Positions 51,101 through 63,100 of a DNA stretch of 64,000 nucleotides are shown here, piece by piece; positions within the stretch are counted from its first letter, which is position 1, and every line of letters begins with the position of its first letter. The position numbers were made by a program, and so were the translations under genes. The notes under the pieces were generated by a model. It worked only from the letters and a program-made list of their open reading frames with translations, searched no databases and had not been told where the DNA came from. The DNA lies in the NCBI GenBank assembly GCA_037783545.1, contig JBBELK010000624.1, positions 310,001-374,000 of the forward strand, written 5' to 3'. The DNA comes from Henricia sp. BOLD:AAB3569 (lineage: Eukaryota > Echinodermata > Asteroidea > Spinulosida > Echinasteridae).

Positions 51101-54100
51101 AGCTGTTTCATTCCTGCGTAACGAAGCTGTTTCATTCCTGCGTAATGAAGCTGTTTCATTCATGCGTAACGAAGCTGTTTCATTAATGTGTAACGAAGCT
51201 GTTTCATTCATGCGTAACGAAGCTGTTTCATTAATGTGTAATGAAGCTGTTTCATTCCTGCGTAACGAAGCTGTTTCATTCCTGCGTAACGAAGCTGTTT
51301 CATTCATGCGTAACGAAGCTGTTTCATTCATGCGTAACGAAGCTGTTTCATTCATGCGTAACGAAGCTGTTTCATTCATGCGTAACGAAGCTGTTTCATT
51401 CATGCGTAACAAAGCTGTTTCATTCATGCGTAACGAAGCTGTTTTATTCATGCGTAACGAAGCTGTTTCATTCATGCGTAACGAAGCCGTTTCATTCCTG
51501 CGTAATGAAGCTGTTTCATTCATGCGTAACGAAGCTGTTTCATTCATGCGTAACGAAGCTGTTTCATTAATGTGTAACGAAGCTGTTTCATTAATGTGTA
51601 ACGAAGCTGTTTCATTCATGCGTAACGAAGCTGTTTCATTCATGCGTAACGAAGCTGTTTCATTCCTGCGTAACGAAGCTGTTTCATTAATGCGTAACGA
51701 AGCTGTTTTATTAATGTGTAACGAAGCTGTTTCATTCATGCGTAACGAAGCTGTTTCATTAATGTGTAATGAAGCTGTTTCATTAATGTGTAACGAAGCT
51801 GTTTCATTAATGCGTAACGAAGCTGTTTCATTCATGCGTAACGAAGCTGTTTCATTCCTGCGTAACGAAGCTGTTTCATTCATGCGTAACGAAGCTGTTT
51901 CATTCATGCGTAACGAAGCTGTTTCATTCATGCGTAACGAAGCCGTTTCATTCCTGCGTAATGAAGCTGTTTCATTCATGCGTAACGAAGCTGTTTCATT
52001 CATGCGTAACGAAGCTGTTTCATTAATGTGTAACGAAGCTGTTTCATTAATGTGTAACAAAGCTGTTTCATTCATGCGTAACGAAGCTGTTTCATTCATG
52101 CGTAACGAAGCTGTTTCATTCCTGCGTAACGAAGCTGTTTCATTAATGCGTAACGAAGCTGTTTTATTAATGTGTAACGAAGCTGTTTCATTCATGCGTA
52201 ACGAAGCTGTTTCATTAATGTGTAATGAAGCTGTTTCATTAATGTGTAACGAAGCTGTTTCATTAATGCGTAACGAAGCTGTTTCATTCATGCATAACGA
52301 AGCTGTTTCATTCCTGCGTAACGAAGCTGTTTCATTCATGCGTAACGAAGCTGTTTCATTCCTGCGTAACGAAGCTGTTTCATTCATGCGTAATGAAGCT
52401 GTTTCATTCATGCGTAACGAAGCTGTTTCATTAATGTGTAACGAAGCTGTTTCATTAATGTGTAACGAAGCTGTTTCATTAATGTGTAATGAAGCTGTTT
52501 CATTAATGTGTAACGAAGCTGTTTCATTCATGCGTAACGAAGCTGTTTCATTAATGTGTAACGAAGCTGTTTCATTCATGCGTAACGAAGCTGTTTCATT
52601 CATGCGTAACGAAGCTGTTTCATTAATGCGTAACAAAGCTGTTTTATTAATGTGTAACGAAGCTGTTTCATTCGTGCGTAACGAAGCTGTTTCATTCCTA
52701 CGTAACGAAGCTGTTTCATTCATGCGTAACGAAGCTGTTTCATTCCTGCGTAACGAAGCCGTTTCATTTCTGCGTAATGAAGCTGTTTCATTCATGCGTA
52801 ACGAAGCTGTTTCATTAATGTGTAACGAAGCTGTTTCATTAATGTGTAACGAAGCTGTTTCATTAATGCGTAACGAAGCTGTTTCATTCATGCGTAACGA
52901 AGCTGTTTCATTCATGCGTAACGAAGCTGTTTCATTCATGCGTAACGAAGCTGTTACCTGAATTGGGGCGATTATCTCATTCAAGGGTTTATTCCTCTGT
53001 ATGGCCTGTTAAGCTCATGTGATAGCCAATTCCAGCCAGTGAGGAACAACTGCAATACCACCAGTTGGCTTCATAGCTCAATTGGAGGGGCGTCTGCACG
53101 TTAAGAAGAAGGTCTGCAGTTCAAATCCCGGTGGAGCCAAATTGTTGTTCACTTTTGTCCACGTTTGTATCGTAAAGAAATTTTCACATTTTAATTAAAC
53201 TTGTTTCTGAAGAAAATTCATGTTTCTTTCGTTCCACTGTATAATTACGGGGCAATGTGAAAGGGCCAATGACAACACAAGTTGCTTTGTTCTCAGGAAT
53301 GGTGGCTATGCGACGTCTCCTCTGATTGGAACATTTTGTGGACACACGATCAACCCAACCATGTACACCTCACACAGCAACAAGATCTACATCAAGTTTG
53401 AATCGGACTTCTCTAACTCCGATCGGGGGTTTTCTCTCACGTACGATGGAACTGCCACAGGTATCCCTCAATATTATTAATGTGTGTTACAAAACATAAG
53501 AATTGCCCGGGATGGCAAAACACTTAGAGAATCAGCCACTAAGGGTGTGTAGACTCTTCTCAACTCGCCATCTTGCCTTCTGGTTGCCGTTCTGGTCGCT
53601 GATTCATCTGACATTTAAACCTCAAGTCACGAGTCTTTTGGTTTCTGTTTACTCCAGGTTGTGGTGGGACTCTGAATACACCAACCGGGGGCCTGGTGTC
53701 TCCCAACTACCCCTACCCTTACGGCCACAATGCCCAGTGTTTTTGGCTCATCACCACCAGCCAAGGCAGCACTCTGTACCTGACATTTGCTGACCTGGAC
53801 CTGGAGACTCACGGCACGTGCGCCTTGGACTATGTTAAGGTATGGTATACAAATAGTATACAAATATTGACTGCAATGAGGGGCATGGTTAAGATTATAG
53901 GCCCAAGGTGATCTCGAAGCCATGACTGTGCCCCGTCATGGCTTCGAGATCACCGAGGGCCTATAATCTTAACCATGACCCGAATAAACAGCAGTCGATA
54001 GTTGTTTTATATACCGAATGTGTAAATTTTTGTCATCTGGTTGGTTAAAAGTAACGAGTCACAGTCACCACGGTGGAGTTTCGATTTCGGAAGCTGGTCT

Positions 54101-57100
54101 ATGGCAGAAAAATTGTAGCATAATCACCTGGCACTTTAGTAGCACATTTCACCTGACACAGCTAGTTTTCACTGTAGGCCACTTCTCTTTTTCTTAAGGA
54201 TTTCATCATCTACAACAGATGACAAAACGCCTGGAAAGTAGTAAAATGCTCGGGGCATTGCAAAGACTATGCCTGGGGTATAGTCGGAAGTCTACAGGCA
54301 CGGGGTCTAACTAATTCAATGCTCCCACTTTTAACCAATCAGATAACAGGAATCTATACATGAGGTATAAATATACAAATATCGACTGCACTGAGGTTGA
54401 AGCCGAGGGTCATAGTCGTGGCTTCCAGATTATCAAGGTTCTATAATCTTAACCTTGATCTGAATAAAAAGCAATCACTATGGTGAATGTACAGATTGTT
54501 GTCATCTGATTGACTAAAAGTTGATCCGACGTTTTGTAGTCCATTCGGAAGCTGGTCTAAAAATAATAATAGTCATAGTTCTGAAGACACGGGATTATTT
54601 TCTAGTAAAAAGCCGTTTGCATTTGTCGTAAAATAATTATGGAACTTTCCTCAAAGCTATAAAAGAAACCATGAACTGTCATACATTGGGGACGGACTTT
54701 AAAACAGTCTGATGTATTGAGTATGCTTTTTGGGGATAAATTTGTTTTTTTTTAAATTGTCTGCCTCTCATAACGTCCCAAGGGAAAGTACCAAGCTTTC
54801 AGTGCTAATGATGTCAAATCAGGAAAGGACAAAACATTTGCAATGTATTCCTTTTTTTTCTCTCTTAAACACCCCAGGTTTATGATGGCCTAACAGAGAT
54901 TGATCCCCTTCTTGGGACATTATGTGGCACCGAAATTCCAACGCCAATCCAGTCCACTGGAAACAGCATGAGAGTCAAGTTCAGGACGGATTACTCTGTT
55001 GGAGGGTCAGGATTTCATGCTGTGTACCAAGCTAGTGAGTTCATATCATAAATGACCCAACATTTTGTAAAGTTCCTTACTTCATGTAAATTACAGTCAC
55101 CCACTGTAGGACCATCGAACCCGCCATTCGGCATGCTAGGAGGACGAGTGGCTAAAGACGTCTGCTGAGCAGTGTTGTAGGACTCAAGTCCAGGTCGAGT
55201 CCGACTTAAGTCAGTTTTCGTGACTCGGACCCGACTCGAGTCACATTGGAAAATGACTCACGAGTCGTATAAAAAAAAAAAGGATATATGGGTCTTTCTA
55301 TAAATTAGGGGTCCAATGTTGGTGTCCCCGTTACATTTCACATCTCATTTCTGTAAATTCAGGACACATTCTTTAAATACTTTCCATCTCAAAGAGTGAG
55401 TACATAAAGTACAATTCATAAAAAAAGGTTTAACGGGGGACACTAAATGTCACACTTTTGGACCCCTAATTTATAGAAAGACCCATATATTCGCGCGCTT
55501 AATGCATGATTTTTCGGAAAAACACTACAGATGCGTGATTATGTACACTGCTCCACCAGGCCGGCAAGGAGCGCACCAGCACGTCATTTCGCATATTGTG
55601 TAAACGAAATATAGCAGATTCAGTTTCATTAATTTGGCGAACAAGAGACTCGTGACTGGGACTCGAGGAAAGTGACTTGTCACTCGGACTCGGACTTATA
55701 GTGACACTTAGTATATACATTGTGTAGTGCATACCGCGTCGTGATGGGCAAAAATTACTTCTACTTAAAGGGCCCCTTATTTAGGATTTTTATCAATGAA
55801 ATCTATGCTTTAAAACCACTCTATTCAGTTAAAGTCATAAAAATCCTATTTGGAGCTTGCTTTGGGGGTTAAAACAAAGGTTTTTAGTTTTTATGCTAAT
55901 GCGAATATGCATATTCATGACCAAGGTCACGATGTCACAAGAGGCAAACACAGGAAAATCACATTTAACTGTGCACAAAAGATTCCACTTTTTTCTCAAT
56001 TTTCCTGAAACTTTTGTAATCCATGGCTGTTTGAGTTTGTTTTACATGTTGCCTGCTGTAAGCCATGACAAAACTGGGGGTAGAAACTGCAGCAATTTGC
56101 CACAAGTCCAACTTGAAGTCTTATGTTTTTTCTTAACTTTTCCCTTCTGTCTTCCTTATGTGATGCACTCAAAACAGCGCCCTCTGTCTGTGATTTATTG
56201 CAATGAAATCTTCAAAGTTGAAAAAGGCCACCTTTTATTGATTTTACATCCAAAAGAACAATAGTATGTCTTGCTGAACAAGTAATCCGTCATTATGAAG
56301 CAAAGCTTAGGCACAAAGTTGTTTAGCATGTCACAGGCCCTTTAACATCGTTTGGACTGACGCAATTGCTTACTTCATGAAAATTGGAATTATTTCCACC
56401 TTTTCATTTAAAAATGTGCTTTAAATGCTGGTAACCTTTTTTCCTCTACTGCCTTTGCACAAAAATGCCTGAATTATCTATAAAATCATAGAATGCTCTT
56501 TAGTCTCATAGTTGATTTATATTGGCTCATATGGCCGGTACTCATACGGCCGGTTTCCATGCCATTGAGTGACTAGGACCAATGACACATGTACTGATCC
56601 TCCTGGATGGGATGCCAGTCCATCGCACGTCTACCCCCAGCAACTAGTTGGGTTTCCCCAACCATATTTGCTGGTACCCATTTATACACCTGGGTGGAGA
56701 GAGACAATGTGGAGTGAAGTGTCTTGTCCAAGGACACAACGCGGTGCAATGGCCAGGTTTCGAACCATAGACCTCTGGACCGAAGGTCTGACACGCTATC
56801 AACTAGACCACCACGTCTCCGTTATGTTTGTATAAGATGTGGAGTTTATAGACATCAACAAAGCAATATTAAAGTGACACCATTTTACTGGCCCCCATCA
56901 TGGTTTATGTAAATTACATTTAGATAAATTAAACATAAAGACATCTCTACCAGCAAATGCTGGTAGAGATGGGAATTTCAGCTTTACTTTTTTAATTTTT
57001 ATTTAGAATAATAAAGTTAAAAAGTCACCCTCTGTGTTGGCAAGCTTACTATTAAAGTCTACACTGAAACCAATGCACCGTTTCCCTGCATTTTAGTAGT

Positions 57101-60100
57101 AGACTTTTCAGTTACTGACCTCGCACTATTTTATTATTTAATGATGTATTTGACAAATTCATTAGGTGATTTCAAAGGGAAAAAAATATAATGATGTCCA
57201 TATGGAACATACATTTAAATGAGGTTATCATTAAATTTCCTTGTCATTTTCTGAGCAGTGTACAGCTATTTCAGTGATGTGTCAATTCTCGTTTTCCCAT
57301 CTTTCACTCAGACTGTGACCATGTCCGACTGACTGACTATAACGGCATCATTGAGAGCCCTAACTTCCCCGATCCCTACCCTCACAACCGGGATTGCACA
57401 TGGATCATTGAGACCACCGAGGGCAACATGGTCAACCTGACCTTTACTAGTCTCAACCTGGAGTTCCATTCAAGCTGTAACTTTGATTACATTGAGGTCA
57501 GTTGGCAACAAAGTCAACCTAGCTTGATGGGGTGAAAAACATTTTGTAAAACAATAGTCCAAGCTCATAAATATGCTCTCTCGAAAAAGAAACAAAATTT
57601 TAATAAAATATCAATTATTGATCCTTTTTTGAACTTAACGAGGCACTGATTAACCAATCACTTTAGAATCGTATTTAAGACTGTTCCACTTCAGTATTTT
57701 TGTCCAGGTCCAAGTGGACATTCTTACAGCAATGAAATGTGACATTTCCTGTTTCTGGGAGAATCTTGTAGTTAAAGGCCCTGTAGATGATCTGTTTTTG
57801 AGCGATTCTGCGAATAAAACCATTATAAATCAAAAGAAAGACATCAACAAACTCTTCCAAAGAAATTTCAGCTTTGTCAAATGTACCACGTTTAAAAAAT
57901 CCATATGCGTTTTCCTGGTCTTGGCGGGGTATTTCAAATATTCGTTCTCACTGTTGATCGGGTACTATGTGGCTTGCGTCATGCACTCTGTGGCGCACAT
58001 TATACTGCGTGTGCGCGCAATCCATAAAAATGCATCGCGTTGGAACACGCGCACGTAGTACACAGCGCTTATGCATTTTGGACCGCGTATATGCGAACCA
58101 AGAATAAGTAAATCGTTTGCAAACGATCTAAATAATTTCATCTTTACGGATTATTTTCTGGTAAAATTATATCATTTTGAGCGGAAACCTTTCATTGGGT
58201 AGTTGCTATTAATTCAATCTTTACTTTCAGAACTTTTCCCCTGTAAACTCGTCGATTTCTGTTTGGGGTCATTGCAAATGATCCACTGGGCCTTTAAGGG
58301 CTCCCAGAAACCAGTTTTGTTTGTGTTTTAACATGATTAAACATGTGTGGGATGACCTGCCTCTGGAACCCCACATCTCAAAAGCAGTCGTAGAAGTACA
58401 CGTTCTCAGGGAGCAGAGTGGCTCACCCTGTCCTGGGGGCTCTCACGAAGGCGGGTGTACTCAATCTTGCTACAAGAGGTGTTCATACAAGTCACTGACC
58501 GATAAAATAAGCTACGTCTATTAGCCTCCTTGATCCTTTGGTCAGAGTTTGATTTGCCAGGTCCTCGGGACTTTATATATACACTCGACCAAAAAGGTTC
58601 TGTCACCAGTAAGACATTTGTAGATATTTATTATGAAATTGGATTTAATGTAGGAAAATAATATATCAAATTTTAGCTGAACATATCCCACAAAAGAATA
58701 GAGCTCAAGAGAGATCATGATGGCAAGCTTCACTGAACAGGAATGCAACAAAGGAGTGTGGGGTCAGAATAAAAAACACCAAAGAACAATGCAACTTGTG
58801 ATTTGGGCAATTTGTGTGTAGACAATTAGGACATTTTTAAGTGATTTTGGATTTATCAAAATGGTTCAATTGTCCAATCTGAATCGTGCCATTGCATTAG
58901 GTATGGTGGAAGAAAAATACTGAACTGTAACTCCCCTTGCTTGAGTGCAATAAAGTTGACATCGTTGTTTTTTGGTGTTTTTCATTCTGACCCCACACTC
59001 CTTTGTTGCATTCCTGTTCCGTGAAGCTTCCCATCATGGACTTCGTTGAGCTCTATTCCTTTGAGTGATATGTTCAGCTAAAATTTGATATATTATTTTT
59101 CTACATTAAATCCAATTTCATAATAAATATCTACAAATGTCTTACTGGTGACAGAACTTTTTTTGTCGAGTGTATATATATATTTTAAAACAACCTTGTG
59201 TTACCGGGAATGAAAACAGTGAAGAACAAGAAATGGAATTTAAAATTGTCCTTGGAAGCGGATGTTTTATAACAGTGCTCTTATTATTGAGATTTTAACT
59301 GTATACTCCTCTTGAAAGTCACTTGTACAATTCATACTTTTCAATCTATTTAATGGGTGTCCAAATGCATTCAGAGCATCTACCTAGCGCAGAGTGGGAG
59401 CAGCATAATGCAGGGGTCACACTGACTTATCACGTAAAGCATAGCCGTAAGGGCCACGCAGGGCCAATGTTAAATTTTTAAAATGTTTGTATTTACGGCA
59501 CCGTAAAAACCCTTTAAATCGTAGGCCTCATAGTGCCACGTAACTACCGTAGAACCATGAGATAACAACGTACTTGTTATGTCAGACCCTCGTAAGGCCA
59601 CGTACTCGCCACGTAATTTTCACGTAGTTGCCACAAAGTTGCCCCGTAAGAACCATGTGACACATATTTTTGGAATTCCCGCTTTACATGTACCTCGCAG
59701 TAAGTGCCACGTAACTGCCACGTAGATGCCGTAACTGCTACGTGATAGCCACGTCCCACCCCCGTATCACAAAATTAGCCCAACGTGGCCCTTTTATAGC
59801 TAGGCTTTACGTGATAGTGTGACCCCGGCATAAGAGACTGTCCTGGCAAAGTACACTAGTGCACACAAATGTAATCCTGGCCTAGCTGATTTGCCTGGAC
59901 CACAGTACTCCAAGTATAACTGACTGTATCATGGGCCGGGGTCACATGGGAAATTTCTCGTAATTACGTGATTGTGATACGACTGGGGTCAGACGACAAA
60001 CTTATTTTATATGCGGATTGTAATCGTATTATAATAAAGTGGGGTCACATGAACACACAATCTTGTCATCCTATTGTAATCTATCCCATCGTCTCTTGCG

Positions 60101-63100
60101 GTGGCTTTCCCCGTGTTGCGTGTGCATGCTTGCTGCCTCGCCGTGCGCACCTAGTGCCCTGTCAATAGAAAAGTAAGCCAGGCACGCGCGATAAAGCAGA
60201 AAGTATGCGTGCGCGCGCGCGCGTGCGGGGAAGTTTCCGCAGAGGCTTTTGGGATGATTTGTAATATGTTTACGAGATGGGGGTCACACACGTTTTTTCC
60301 CAATTTATTGTAATCCAATTACAATCGGATTACAATCGAATGATTGTCATCGACCGATTATGACACAATTACAATAAATTTGGGGTCACACGGACAAAAT
60401 ATCATAATCGTACTGTAGTAATACTACAATAAATTGGGATGTCGTAATTCGTCTAACCCCGGCCTTGGTTTCAGCCCAGATAATCTAATGGCTACAGACA
60501 CGATTGAAATTTCCTTGTTTTTTTTTTTTTAACAGGTCCGTGATGGTCAAGAAGACAACTCGCCATTAATCGGTGACCAGCTGTGTGGTGATACATTCCA
60601 GCCAGAGGGTGTTTTCTTCACCAGTACTAGCCAATACATGCTCATCAAGTTCCACTCTGACTCGACACTTGCCTCTGCTGGGTTTCAGGCATCTTATTCC
60701 ATTAATGGTCAGTGCTAAGTAGAGGGCATTTCACACTACTAAGCTCTCACCCGGGTATTTTTTACTTTTAAGGCCCAGTGTATCATTGCAAGGAAAACCT
60801 TATTCAAAGTGTTGAAAGCAATGGCAACAAACACCACATGCATTTATTTATGTTCAAGATGGTACTTTTGGTAAGAAATTAACAATTGAAGGTGGTTTGA
60901 AAACTTTTTTTTACCATTCACTTGACACAAAAACATGCATAGATTTGAAATGTTTTCTGAAACATTGGTGCATCTCTGCAGCTGACATTTCTGCATGCTA
61001 ATGTACCAACATTCTTCTTTTAAGGCAATGTCCATATTCCAGGAATCTGCAAAATGTTCCATATTGCAAATGATATACTCCGCCTTTAATCGAGACAATC
61101 AGGGTATGTTCAGACGGAGGGCTACTTTTTTTAGCCCCAATCCAATTAACAGACTCAGCGGGAGTTCGCTGGAGCTAAAGTGAGTTAGTCCAAAATGTCC
61201 TCCCATTCAAACGGTGATGATAACTCCGGAGCTACAGTTAGCTCCGGAGCTAAAATGTGGTCAAATTTTATAGCATATTAACATTGTCCAGATGCCACAG
61301 AGCGAGGTCAGTTGCGTTCAGTCAGTAAATAATGGTGGAGCTAAGTCATAAAAGAAACCCCGCTGTGCTGAAAGTTCACACAAATTTGTGGGGCTAAGTT
61401 TGGGGAGGGCTAGCCCCCGAGCTAACCCCAGAGGTGGAGCTTATTGCGTTCTAACAACAGGAGTTTGGGATGGAGCTAGCTAGCTCCGGAGCTAGCTCCA
61501 GAGATAGCCCCTCGTCTGAACGTCCTCTCAGTTACCAGGTTGTATCTTGCAATTGATGGTTTAGCCCAATTAATTGGGTAATCTCTCTCTAAGTGCTATG
61601 TTAAAAAAGCCTTGCTTTCACCACCACACACCCCCGCTCCCCACCTCCCAAAAAAAACATGTTGGTTCTCCTGCAGTAGAAATTATGTTTTACCTCACTG
61701 TTTCAGAAAGTAATCTCTGTGTACAAACAAAGTAAAAGCCCATTAAAAGTCCAATGCAACATTTGGAATGACCCAACATTTTACTTAACGAGTGTGCATC
61801 ATCACGGTAACTTAAGCCACGCACACCCTGCACGTAAAGGTATTGGAACCATTTGGAACCAGAACTTTCAAATTAGAAAACGAGTGCTGAGAATCATTGG
61901 TGTGTGCACTCACTCATGATCCGGAGAAAAAACCTGAATCATGATTTTTTTGTTAAATTTCAATGCAGAATAAACATCTTTTCCCACCCAGATGTTCCTT
62001 GCATCTCCCATTAAACAGCTAGAATCCCCCCATCCACATTTTTTAGTTTTCCTGTTTATCATGGAGGTTTATGTTTCTACAACGCGATTACAATGTGTTT
62101 TCTGCCAAAAACGGACAGTCTTTTGTTTAAAACGCAATTCAGTTCCGACCCTCTTCACTTGAAATTCTGAAACGCTCGAGGTCACTTGGTTTGTTTACAA
62201 ACAGGGGCGTGACGTCATCCTGAGGACTCAAAACGGCCTGTGTAGTATTGAATGGAAAACATACGAAGTGTATGTTCATCATGCCTGTTTCGTCCTTGTA
62301 ATTCAAATTACAAACGTGAAAAAATACTTTCTGTACTATGACAACAATTTGTTATCTTTTTGTGAAAAAAAATTAAATTGTGGCTCACAATGATGCTCTT
62401 TTAAAGTAAATTTCAGTGAATCAAGGCTGTTGGTTTTGACACGAATGGCCATCTTAAAATTGAAAAAAAATATTAATTGGGTATGAATTTAGGAGTTGAA
62501 TTCCACATCTTGTTATGAGCTGTAAACCACGAAACAGTGAGAGTTTGATGGAAAAAAAAGACGACTGAGACAAAGTTATGATTTTTACTGAAGCAAAACA
62601 CATGAGTGCCACAGCGGCAGTTGGCAAATGGTCGAGCGTTGTACTTGGTCAACTTCAAGTTCAACCGTTGGAAAAAAAATCAAAATATCTATTTTGAGTT
62701 AAAACCACTTTCGAACAACAGACCAGCTGCAACAGATTTCAAAAATACCTTTGTTGCAAAAATTCATCAAGCGGTTGCTGTTTTATGCTTGTTAAATTGC
62801 ATCCAATTCACGTGTGGAATCGTCAATGAAAATGAATAGACAGCTAGTTTAAAAATTGTGATGTGATGCATAGCCCCTATACGCGCGCACACACGGCAGC
62901 CCAGCCGTACACATAACCCAACTCACGGCAGCCTATACCCGGTACAAGTTCGCCTATAAGTACACCTTCGCGCGACTAATTTTTCTCATTCTTCGAAATA
63001 ATAAAGAACATTTTCCGCTCTTTTTTTTTCATAGTGTCTGGTAAAACATACAACCACTGAACATATCTACTGGGCATATCTCTGGCTTTTTGGACCAAAA

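Noticed and set aside
50888..52955. CRISPR-like array
   Set aside because: Units abut directly with no unique spacers, and the DNA is from an animal.
50865..52984. Two 698-residue ORFs, one on each strand, as a repetitive protein gene
   Set aside because: Both follow automatically from a 24-bp period divisible by three with stop-free frames. The array sits in an intron between phase-matched CUB6 exons, and the variants are not biased to synonymous changes.
60206..60227. GC alternation as a promoter or Z-DNA regulatory site
   Set aside because: Short run inside a mobile element; no supporting promoter features.
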